Program-made: the position numbers and the translations under genes
DNA from: CAYNFP01 sp964492595
GTDB taxonomy: Bacteria; Bacillota_I; Bacilli_A; RF39; UBA660
NCBI GenBank assembly: GCA_964492595.1
Contig: CAZBKY010000023.1
Location: 1-11,662, forward strand
DNA length: 11,662 bases
Direction of reading: 5' to 3'
Notes under the pieces: model-generated
The model's database searches: none
Told to the model about the DNA's origin: nothing
What the model saw: the letters and a program-made list of their open reading frames with translations, nothing else
Shown: piece after piece, positions 5,941 to 11,662 of the stretch
How positions within the stretch are numbered: position 1 is the stretch's first letter
Layout: every line of letters begins with the position of its first letter

Positions 5941-8085
5941 ATGAATAAATATAGAACAGTTAGAATAAATTTGATATTTGTTATAATTGTTTTTCTTTTA
6001 TTTGGATTAATATTTTATAAACTTTATTATGTAGCTTTAAGTGATAAAGTTGATGGAATAAATTTAACTGAATTTGCTAAAGGAAGAAACACTAAAAAGG
6101 AAACCATAGTTGCTAAGCGTGGTACAATATTTGATACTAAAGGAGAAGTGCTGGCGCAAGATGTCAACAGTTATACCATAATAGCCTATCTTGATTCTTC
6201 AAGAACAAGAGACCCTAAATATCCTTATCATGTTGTTGATAAGGAGTACACTGCAAGTATGCTTGCTCCTTTAATAAATATGAGTGAAAAAAGAATTCTT
6301 GCTTTATTAAACTATGATGCCTATCAAGTTGAGCTTGGCCCTGGGGGAAGAGGTATTAGTGAGCTTTTAAAAGAACAGATAGAAAATTTATCTTTACCTG
6401 GAATAGATTTTATAAAAAGTGTAAAAAGATATTATCCTAATTCAGATTTTTTATCCTATACTCTTGGATATGCAAAGACAAAAGAAGAAACTAATATAAT
6501 TGAAGGAGAAATGGGAATTGAACTTCAATATAATGATATTTTAACTGGTAAAAATGGATATAGAGAATATCAGCAGGATATGTATGGATATAAAATTGCA
6601 AATACACCAGAAAACTTGGAGAAATCTGTAAATGGAAGTGATATATATTTAACTATAGATACCAATATTCAAATGTTTGCAGAACAGGCGATAACAACTA
6701 TAGAAAACGCAGGAGCTGAGTGGGCCACCATTAGTGTAGTTAATGCCAAGACTGGTGAGATTTTAGGAGTATCTTCAACTCCAAGTTTTGATCCGAATAC
6801 TAAAGAAATAAAATCTTATTATGATCCTTTTGTTTCTTATGTCTATGAACCGGGTTCTGTTATGAAAATATTTAGTTTTCTTGCCTCTATGGAAGCTGGT
6901 CTTTATAACGGGAATGAAACCTATAAATCAGGAACTATCAAAGTAGAAGATGCTGTTATAAAAGATTGGAATGACTATGGCTGGGGAACAATTACATTTA
7001 ATCAAGGCTTTATGGCTTCTTCCAATACTGCCGCAACTCGTTTAGCGCAAAAACTAGGAAGACAGAAATTATATAAATTTTATACAGATTTAGGTTTTGG
7101 AGAAAAAACTGGAATTACTTTGCCTAATGAACAAAAAGGTGTTATAAATTTTAAATATAACACTGAAATTGCTTCTTCATCTTTCGGGCAGGGCATTAGT
7201 ATAACAGCACTCCAAATGGTAAAAGCATTAACAGCAATATCTAATGAAGGAACAGTTTTAGAGCCATATATAGTAAAGAAAATAATTGTTTCTGATACAA
7301 ATGAACTTATATACGAAGGAAAGAAAACAGAATATAAAAAAGTGGCCTCAAAAGAGAATGTGAATGCTATAAAAGATTTAATGCGAGGTGTGGTGGATGG
7401 AAGAGAAAGAATGTCTACAGGAACAGCTTATTATTTAGAAAAACTCGATGTTATTGGAAAAACAGGAACTGCCCAAATAGCATCTTCAAGTGGTGGATAT
7501 TTAAAAGGCTCAATTGATTATATCAGAAGTTTTGCAGGATTATTTCCCGGAGATGACCCTGAAATAATAGTTTATGCTGCTGTAAGTAAACTTCGCAATT
7601 CTTCCACTTTGCCAAAAGCTATAAAAACTTTAATGGGAGATACCGCTTCATATTTAGGAATTGATACAAAGGGACATAAATCTCAAATTTCACAAATAAA
7701 TCTAGGTAGTTATAAAAACAAACAAATATCATCAGTAGTGCCATCTTTAGAAGCAAATAAAATAGATGTCATTGTTATTGGAGATGGAAGTAAAGTAATA
7801 GATCAATATCCTTCAAAAGGAAATCTTGTAAATGAAGGAGATAAAGTATTTCTTTTGACTAATGGAACAGATTATACAATGCCTGATATGACATCCTGGT
7901 CAAGAAATGATGTTTCAATATATTCAGATTTAACAAATATAAAATTCAATTTTATAAATTATGGATATGTAATAAATACAAATAAAAAAGCAGGTTCAAA
8001 ATTTTTACCATCAGAGGTTATAGAAGTCACTTTAGAACCCAAATATAAAACACTAGAAGAGATAGTTAATCAAGAAGATAACTAA
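5941..8085 (+). CDS. pbpB: class B penicillin-binding protein with two PASTA domains (PbpB/FtsI)
   Basis: This is the septal transpeptidase that cross-links peptidoglycan during division, anchored in the membrane and acting outside. In order it has a membrane helix at about 9-32, a PBP dimerisation domain (about 55-225, with VAKRGTIFD), and a transpeptidase domain with all three active-site motifs: S306-V-M-K309, S360-S-N362 and K507-T-G509. Two C-terminal PASTA repeats lie at about 598-643 and 644-705. The length of 714 residues is almost that of B. subtilis PBP2B. AGGAG (5928-5932) precedes the ATG by 8 bases and overlaps the ftsL stop. No mraY or murD follows, unlike many dcw clusters. Confidence 0.96.
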   Translation: MNKYRTVRINLIFVIIVFLLFGLIFYKLYYVALSDKVDGINLTEFAKGRNTKKETIVAKRGTIFDTKGEVLAQDVNSYTIIAYLDSSRTRDPKYPYHVVDKEYTASMLAPLINMSEKRILALLNYDAYQVELGPGGRGISELLKEQIENLSLPGIDFIKSVKRYYPNSDFLSYTLGYAKTKEETNIIEGEMGIELQYNDILTGKNGYREYQQDMYGYKIANTPENLEKSVNGSDIYLTIDTNIQMFAEQAITTIENAGAEWATISVVNAKTGEILGVSSTPSFDPNTKEIKSYYDPFVSYVYEPGSVMKIFSFLASMEAGLYNGNETYKSGTIKVEDAVIKDWNDYGWGTITFNQGFMASSNTAATRLAQKLGRQKLYKFYTDLGFGEKTGITLPNEQKGVINFKYNTEIASSSFGQGISITALQMVKALTAISNEGTVLEPYIVKKIIVSDTNELIYEGKKTEYKKVASKENVNAIKDLMRGVVDGRERMSTGTAYYLEKLDVIGKTGTAQIASSSGGYLKGSIDYIRSFAGLFPGDDPEIIVYAAVSKLRNSSTLPKAIKTLMGDTASYLGIDTKGHKSQISQINLGSYKNKQISSVVPSLEANKIDVIVIGDGSKVIDQYPSKGNLVNEGDKVFLLTNGTDYTMPDMTSWSRNDVSIYSDLTNIKFNFINYGYVINTNKKAGSKFLPSEVIEVTLEPKYKTLEEIVNQEDN

Positions 8086-8090
8086 GCTTT

Positions 8091-8109
8091 TTCGACAGAT
8101 TATTTGACA
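8091..8109 (-). promoter_or_regulatory. two Spo0A-box-like sites upstream of the sirA-like gene
   Basis: Read on the minus strand, TGTCGAA (8091-8097) is a perfect match to the Spo0A box core and lies in the context CTGTCGAAAAA. A second site TGTCAAA (8103-8109) differs at one base, 12 bases away. The second overlaps a TTGACA that could act as a -35 element for the gene at 8144 (with TAATAA at 8126-8131, spacer 16). In B. subtilis sirA is turned on by phosphorylated Spo0A, which agrees with this. A 7-base match alone is weak; the gene downstream makes it more believable. Confidence 0.5.
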
Positions 8110-8143
8110 AACTCATTATAAAATATAATAAAGGAGATAAACT

Positions 8144-8578
8144 ATGAGACTTTATTATATTTTTTCTATTAAAGAAGAAATTTATAGAATTACAGGAAGA
8201 AATCCCAAAAGACTTTATGCTTTATTAGAGAATATATATAAATTGAAAAAAGAAGAAGCTAATATAGGTTATAAATTATTTGAAAAAACCTGTAATTTTT
8301 TAGATAAGAAGAATATAAATCTTCTCATAAAAAATTTAAACTATGATAATTTTAGTTATACTTGTTTTAGAAATTCACATATAATAAATGATTTTTATAA
8401 AAGTGAAAATACAAAATTAACTGTTAACTATTCTCATATGTTTATGAAAACTAATATGATGTACCCAGAATTTTTTAATGAAATAAAAAATTTAAAAAAT
8501 ATATTTGTATGTGATTTCGTAAATGAAGATTATTTTTTCTTGAAAAAAATAAATTTAAAAGAATATAATTATAATTAA
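8144..8578 (+). CDS. sirA: SirA-like sporulation inhibitor of DNA replication
   Basis: B. subtilis SirA binds DnaA domain I and stops new rounds of replication when a cell commits to sporulation. This 144-residue protein has similar length and a similar beginning: RLYYIFSIKEEIYRITGRNP here against RHYYTYLIKEEF...FGRE in B. subtilis, and a C-terminal FVCDFVNEDYFFLKKI resembling FLAIDF...YGWLNPV. It is soluble with no membrane helix. AAGGAG (8131-8136) precedes the ATG. Further support is indirect: yneF, which follows sirA in B. subtilis, is the next intact gene, and Spo0A-box-like sites lie upstream. The comparison is from memory, so a profile search should confirm it. Confidence 0.7.
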   Translation: MRLYYIFSIKEEIYRITGRNPKRLYALLENIYKLKKEEANIGYKLFEKTCNFLDKKNINLLIKNLNYDNFSYTCFRNSHIINDFYKSENTKLTVNYSHMFMKTNMMYPEFFNEIKNLKNIFVCDFVNEDYFFLKKINLKEYNYN

Positions 8579-8630
8579 TTTTAAGTGTTGAAATATTTAA
8601 ATTTATTTTAAAATAAAAAAGAGGAAGAAG

Positions 8631-9656
8631 ATGTTAGAAAAAGATTTCAAAGAATTAGTTAATATTATTAAGAATGATATATATGATACAAGATATAAAG
8701 TTCAATCACTTGCTAACAACGAATTAATTGCTTTGTATTATAGAATTGGAAAATATGTGTATGAAAATTCTGAATATGGTAATTCTCTTGTGGATAATCT
8801 ATCTAGAAGCTTAAAATTAGAATTTCCCAATACTGAGGGTTTTTCTTCAAGAAATATATTAAGAATGAAAAAATTTTATGAAGAATATAAAGAAATTGAG
8901 ATTTCGCCATTGCCAATGGCTAAATTGACTTGGACCCATAATAATATTCTTATTAGTAAAGTTAAAGATATTGATAAAAGAATTTGGTACGCAGAAAAAA
9001 CATATGAAAATGGTTGGGCTTGCAGTGTTTTAGAAACTCAAATTGATACAGATTTATATGCAAGACAAAACAATGCTAATAAATTGACAAATTTTGAAAA
9101 TAAATTGCCTTCTTATCAAAGTGAACTGGCAAGAGATACAATAAAAAATCCATATATTTTTGAATTGGAAGGAATTAAAGAAGAATATGTTGAAGCTGAT
9201 ATTGAAAAAGCGATTGTTGAAAGAATTAAAAATATATTGCTTGAATTAGGCAAAGGATTTAGTTTTCTTGGTAATTAATATAAAGTTTCAACTGAAAACA
9301 ATGATTATTATATTGATTTATTATTTTATCATATAGATTTAAGATGTTATATTGCAGTTGAATTAAAAAACAAAGAATTTAAACCTGAATTCATGGGGCA
9401 ATTAAGTTTCTATGTAACAGCAGTAGATGAAACATTAAAAAAAGATATAGATAGTCCTACTATTGGATTATTATTATGTAGAAATAAAGATAAATTATCT
9501 GTTGAATGGGCATTAAAAGGCACAAATGTTCCGATTGGTGTTTCTTCTTTTGAAATTACTAAAGCACTTCCTAAAGAAATACTTGAAAAATTACCTACTG
9601 AAGAGGATATTAATTTGTATATTGATTTAGAAACTAAATCTACAAATATAGATTAG
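8631..9656 (+). pseudogene. YhcG/DUF1016 PD-(D/E)XK nuclease, interrupted by an in-frame stop
   Basis: The whole frame of 341 codons reads as a DUF1016 (YhcG-type) protein except for TAA at 9276-9278 (codon 216). The N-terminal DUF1016 domain is intact (YYRIGKYVYENSEYG, then FPNTEGFSSRNILRMKKFY and LTWTHN). The C-terminal nuclease domain continues in the same frame: D229 in YYIDLLFYH, E244 and K246 in ELK, then EFKPEFMGQLSFYV and TIGLLLC. Homologues usually have Gln where the stop lies (FVGRQYHL-like), so one C-to-T change, CAA to TAA, explains it. No ATG, GTG or TTG in frame precedes the catalytic residues, so the second part cannot be made alone with them. If translated, the product is a 215-residue fragment without the nuclease. 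Ribosome binding site GAGGAAG at 8621-8627. Its role in life is uncertain; relatives often travel with restriction or other accessory genes. Confidence 0.88.
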
Positions 9657-9657
9657 C

Positions 9658-9678
9658 ATCAATTACTTTGATTTTTTT
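9658..9678 (+). terminator. weak terminator after the nuclease pseudogene
   Basis: A 5-bp stem ATCAA/TTGAT (9658-9662 with 9668-9672) with a five-base loop leads into six further T. The stem is short and AT-rich, so function is doubtful. Confidence 0.35.
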
Positions 9679-9682
9679 AATT

Positions 9683-9785
9683 TTGTAGCTTTAACTATTG
9701 TTTTTCATTTAGGAGCTTATTTATAGTATGATTAAGTTTTTTTATTGTAGCTACAATAGACTTTGCGTGAGCAATTTGCTACAAT
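9683..9785. repeat. cluster of TTGTAGC/GCTACAA repeats with a 14-bp perfect palindrome
   Basis: The gap between the nuclease pseudogene and yneF holds TTGTAGCT at 9683-9690, a perfect palindrome ATTGTAGCTACAAT at 9744-9757, and GCTACAAT again at 9778-9785. The outer copies face each other and bound about 103 bases with the palindrome inside. They could be an operator series for the yneF promoter or remains of the ends of an inserted element. No gene was found in this 151-base gap. Confidence 0.55.
9757..9785 (+). promoter_or_regulatory. candidate yneF promoter
   Basis: TAGACT (9757-9762) and TACAAT (9780-9785) are 17 bases apart and lie 22 bases before the yneF start. The -10 is contained in the third GCTACAA repeat. 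Match to the consensus is 4/6 and 5/6, so this is tentative. Confidence 0.35.
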
Positions 9786-9807
9786 TAATTCATAGGAGGA
9801 TTTTATT

Positions 9808-10017
9808 ATGATATGGGATATTTTATATGTAGTGTTTGGTCTTATTGGAGGGATAGTAATAGGTTTTTTAATAGCTAGAGCTGTTTTTAAGAAACAATTA
9901 AAGGAAAATCCACCAATTAATGAAGAGATGATAAAAACTTTAATGAGAGGGATGGGAAGAAACCCCAGTCAAAAGCAGGTAAATCAATTAATGAAACAGA
10001 TGAGTAAATATAACTAA
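9808..10017 (+). CDS. yneF: YneF (UPF0154) small membrane protein
   Basis: A 69-residue protein of the UPF0154/YneF family, widespread in Bacilli and Mollicutes and of unknown function. An N-terminal membrane helix (about 3-25, with GGIVIGFLIAR) is followed by the family's hallmark NPPINEEMIKTLM (36-48) and MGRNPSQKQVNQLMKQM (50-66), a soluble helical part on the cytoplasmic side. AGGAGGA (9794-9800) gives a strong ribosome binding site. In B. subtilis it follows sirA; here a broken nuclease gene lies between them. Its stop overlaps the next start by one base (TAATG). Confidence 0.93.
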   Translation: MIWDILYVVFGLIGGIVIGFLIARAVFKKQLKENPPINEEMIKTLMRGMGRNPSQKQVNQLMKQMSKYN

Positions 10018-10364
10018 TGGATAGCGAGGTTTTGGATAAAGATAATTATCTTGAGAGTACTTTATATTTATCTTTAGTAGAATATTATGAAAATGGCAGA
10101 GCTTTAGTTGATGTGCATGTGCTGAGACCTTTATCAGATGATGAGGCTTTTGATTTGAATTTAAACAAAAAAGTTTATTCCTATGGGAGTGATGACATAT
10201 TTCTTCAAAAATCCCTTATATCATTCAGTGAGCTTGCCATGACTTCAAGAATTAATTTCTATTCATATTCTAGAGAAGATGCCTTAAAGGCTGGTGCTTA
10301 TTATAAAGATAAATATTTAAAATTTTTAAGAGTTAAAAACATAAAACTAGAATTAAAAAAATAA
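10017..10364 (+). CDS. unrecognised 115-residue protein coupled to yneF
   Basis: I do not recognise this protein. It is soluble, acidic in its first half and lysine-rich at the end, with no membrane helix, cysteine pattern or nucleotide motif. Predicted strands dominate the first two thirds (LYLSLVEYYENGRALVDVHV, then KKVYSYGSDD), followed by SREDALKAGAYYKDKYLKFL, likely helical. It has no clear ribosome binding site; the ATG overlaps the yneF TAA as TAATG, so it would depend on translation of yneF. Its last 32 bases overlap the end of the convergent ylbJ-like gene. Tight coupling and normal codon use suggest it is real. A role near YneF is guesswork. Confidence 0.7.
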   Translation: MDSEVLDKDNYLESTLYLSLVEYYENGRALVDVHVLRPLSDDEAFDLNLNKKVYSYGSDDIFLQKSLISFSELAMTSRINFYSYSREDALKAGAYYKDKYLKFLRVKNIKLELKK

Positions 10365-11268
10365 TGATAAAACTTATTATAGAAGTAATAATTCTATATT
10401 TAAAAATCTGTTTAAAGTTTATTTTGTAGTCACTTAATATACTCATAACCTGAGAATGTATAGATATTCCTGAGATAATTAAAGAAAAAAGTGATAAAGC
10501 AAATTTTAAATTAAAGTCAGTATTTAAAGTACTGATTTTATTTATTCCTGTAGTAAGCTCTATTGTCGCAGATAATATACTATTTATTAAAGGGCTGAAG
10601 TTAAAATAATTATTAAATAAATTTATAATAACAGTAAAAATAATAATATTTCCGAGTATTATCATTAAAGTGTTAAATGAATTTATAAATGAATTTTTTA
10701 GTACATTTGATAATCTTATATTTCTATTAATTTCAATATTTGCATTAATATCATCTATAACAATTTTATTTCTAATAAATATTGCTAATATAAAATTTAT
10801 AATGTATATGAGTATAAGAAGTATAACTCCAATAAGTATATTACCAAAAAGAATAAAGCCTACTGTAGTAATTACAAATACAGGATTGGGAAAATAGGTT
10901 ATAATAAGTAATTTCGTAGCTTCATCCTCTTTTATTATTTTTTTATCTAAAAAGTCCTTTATATACTTGGCATTAGAAGGATGCCCTGTGAGTAAAGATA
11001 AGAAAATTAAAGAAATGGAAACAGAGCTTATTTTAAATAAATTTGCTATAAAATTCTTACTTAATTTAGATATATAGTATTGAAAATTATATTCTATTAA
11101 TATTTGATTTAATACAAAAAAAGGGAATAATGTAACAAACAACTTACTCATAAAAAGAGTTGTTGCTTCTTTAACACTATATATTAATATATCTGAATTT
11201 ATAAGCAGTAAAATTTCTAAAACTATTAAAAATAAAATTAACAATATACTGTTTTTCTCTTTTGTCAT
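10333..11268 (-). CDS. ylbJ: YlbJ-like membrane protein with nucleoside-recognition (Gate) fold
   Basis: A 311-residue, strongly hydrophobic protein with about eight membrane helices, in the Gate/nucleoside-recognition superfamily to which the sporulation protein YlbJ belongs. The key region is LTGHPSNAKYIKDFLDKKII (about 92-111), matching the SGYPAGAK loop of YlbJ. TLFPFFVLNQILI (46-58) matches its LLPFF helix. B. subtilis YlbJ is about 400 residues, so this one is shorter. In B. subtilis ylbJ lies near ylbL; here a ylbL-like gene begins 41 bases away on the other strand. GAGGA (minus strand, 11274-11278) lies 5 bases before the ATG. YlbJ is required for proper spores in B. subtilis, but transport substrate and reaction are unknown, and a non-sporulation role here is possible. 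Confidence 0.8.
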   Translation of the reverse strand: MTKEKNSILLILFLIVLEILLLINSDILIYSVKEATTLFMSKLFVTLFPFFVLNQILIEYNFQYYISKLSKNFIANLFKISSVSISLIFLSLLTGHPSNAKYIKDFLDKKIIKEDEATKLLIITYFPNPVFVITTVGFILFGNILIGVILLILIYIINFILAIFIRNKIVIDDINANIEINRNIRLSNVLKNSFINSFNTLMIILGNIIIFTVIINLFNNYFNFSPLINSILSATIELTTGINKISTLNTDFNLKFALSLFSLIISGISIHSQVMSILSDYKINFKQIFKYRIITSIISFIIIFLILVLCF

Positions 11269-11292
11269 ATATTCCTCTATTTATGTTATAAT
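11262..11292 (+). promoter_or_regulatory. candidate promoter of the ylbL-like gene
   Basis: TTGTCA (11262-11267) and a perfect TATAAT (11287-11292) have a 19-base spacer, somewhat long, and the -35 overlaps the ylbJ start codon. Only 41 bases separate the two divergent start codons, so the promoters must overlap; the leftward promoter could not be identified with confidence. Confidence 0.35.
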
Positions 11293-11309
11293 ATTTGATA
11301 GAGGATTTT

Positions 11310-11662
11310 ATGAAAGAAAATGTAAAAAAAATCTTTAAAAACTTTATAAAAAACAATTATAAACTTATAATATTCTATATAATATTAATTCTTTTTCTTA
11401 CAGTAAGATTTGATTATCAGATATATTCCCCTGGAGGACTTGTTAATCTGGATAACAGAATTGAAATTGAAAATTCTACTAATAGTAAGGGAAGTTTTAA
11501 TTTAACTTATGTAAGTGGGAAGTTAGGTATAATTCCCTATGTATTGGCATCTTTTATAATTCCTTCATGGGATTTAGTACCTTTAGATAATGTTAGAATA
11601 GATAATGAAGGTATGGAAGAAATAGATACCAGAAATAAAATATATTTAAATGAAATAAACCA
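11310..11662 (+). CDS. ylbL: YlbL/SepM-like PDZ-Lon family membrane protease, 3' partial
   Basis: The first 117 codons of a gene that runs out of the window. The start has a basic end (MKENVKKIFKNFIKNNYK), one membrane helix at about 18-33 and then FDYQIYSPGGLVNLDNRIEI, which parallels LPYYVTKPGMAKELDPIVHV of B. subtilis YlbL. GSFNLTYVSG then matches GSLMLTTVS. Full-length relatives (about 340 residues) continue with a PDZ domain and a Lon-type Ser-Lys protease domain; they act outside the membrane, for example maturing competence peptide (SepM). The catalytic domain is not in the window, so activity cannot be judged. GAGGA (11301-11305) precedes the ATG. Confidence 0.8.
   Translation, partial: MKENVKKIFKNFIKNNYKLIIFYIILILFLTVRFDYQIYSPGGLVNLDNRIEIENSTNSKGSFNLTYVSGKLGIIPYVLASFIIPSWDLVPLDNVRIDNEGMEEIDTRNKIYLNEIN

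Noticed and set aside
8602..8617. Perfect 16-bp palindrome of A and T only before the nuclease gene
   Set aside because: TTTATTTTAAAATAAA has only A and T in a very AT-rich spacer, so chance is likely. It could be a weak sirA terminator, but support is too thin to annotate.
9276..9278. Alternative genetic code or programmed readthrough of TAA
   Set aside because: TAA is the normal stop of most genes here (rluD, lexA, rpmF, pbpB, yneF), and no readthrough signal follows. A plain nonsense change is simpler.
9393..9656. Separate 87-codon gene starting at an internal ATG
   Set aside because: It is in the same frame as the DUF1016 gene upstream, has no ribosome binding site, and would start after the catalytic D229, E244 and K246. 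It is the tail of the broken nuclease gene.
10378..10398. Hairpin TATAGAA...TTCTATA near the converging gene ends as a terminator
   Set aside because: Stem of only seven AT-rich pairs inside the ylbJ coding region, with no clear T tract for either gene.
10670..10897. Plus-strand frame of 75 codons inside the ylbJ-like gene
   Set aside because: Hydrophobic antisense shadow of a membrane protein gene with no ribosome binding site. The ylbJ frame has family motifs and a proper start.
1..11662. CRISPR array, tRNA, rRNA, riboswitch, transposase or integrase
   Set aside because: No regularly spaced repeats, cloverleaf-like sequence, rRNA blocks or recombinase motifs were seen in either strand by eye.

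Overview
The window is very AT-rich chromosomal DNA using the standard code: TGG is the tryptophan codon and TGA ends at least one gene. Gene content points to a low-GC Firmicute of the Bacilli/Erysipelotrichia type. It carries LexA with CGAAC-N4-GTTCG-like boxes, YneF, YceD-RpmF, the start of a dcw (division and cell wall) cluster, and sporulation-linked families (SirA-like, YlbJ-like). A Spo0A-box-like site lies before the sirA-like gene, so the host or its recent ancestors may sporulate. Taxon and lifestyle are inferred.

Layout. 2-712: rluD-type pseudouridine synthase, 5' end outside the window. 699-1166 (-): TspO/MBR membrane protein, overlapping the rluD end. 1237-2400: rhomboid protease with a cytosolic N-terminal region. 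2465-3082 (-): lexA. The lexA upstream region holds two LexA-box-like sites and two back-to-back promoters with perfect TTGACA -35 elements. The second promoter drives an unlisted-size gene of 50 codons (3210-3362) for a single-pass membrane protein, placed like the B. subtilis SOS division inhibitor gene yneA. 3431-4188: yceD (DUF177) and rpmF; L32 has an extra N-terminus resembling a Prp protease cleavage leader. 4208-4289: terminator, mraZ promoter and four GTGG repeats at an exact 10-bp period, the likely MraZ operator. 4300-8085: mraZ, rsmH, ftsL, pbpB. 8144-8578: sirA-like gene. 8631-9656: a YhcG/DUF1016 PD-(D/E)XK nuclease gene broken by one in-frame TAA. 9808-10017: yneF, coupled to an unrecognised 115-codon gene. 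10333-11268 (-): ylbJ-like. 11310 to the end: ylbL/sepM-like PDZ protease, 3' truncated.

How it fits together. Two blocks that lie apart in B. subtilis are interleaved here: the yne block (lexA, SOS membrane gene, sirA, yneF) and the ylb/mra block (ylbJ, ylbL, yceD, rpmF, mraZ, rsmH, ftsL, pbpB). Most of the window concerns coupling division and replication to ribosome production, DNA damage and possibly sporulation. The broken nuclease gene separates sirA from yneF, which are neighbours in B. subtilis, and looks like an insertion.

The observations most worth following are the Prp-like leader on L32, the LexA-controlled 50-residue membrane protein, the Spo0A-type sites before the sirA-like gene, and the phased MraZ operator that runs into the mraZ ribosome binding site.
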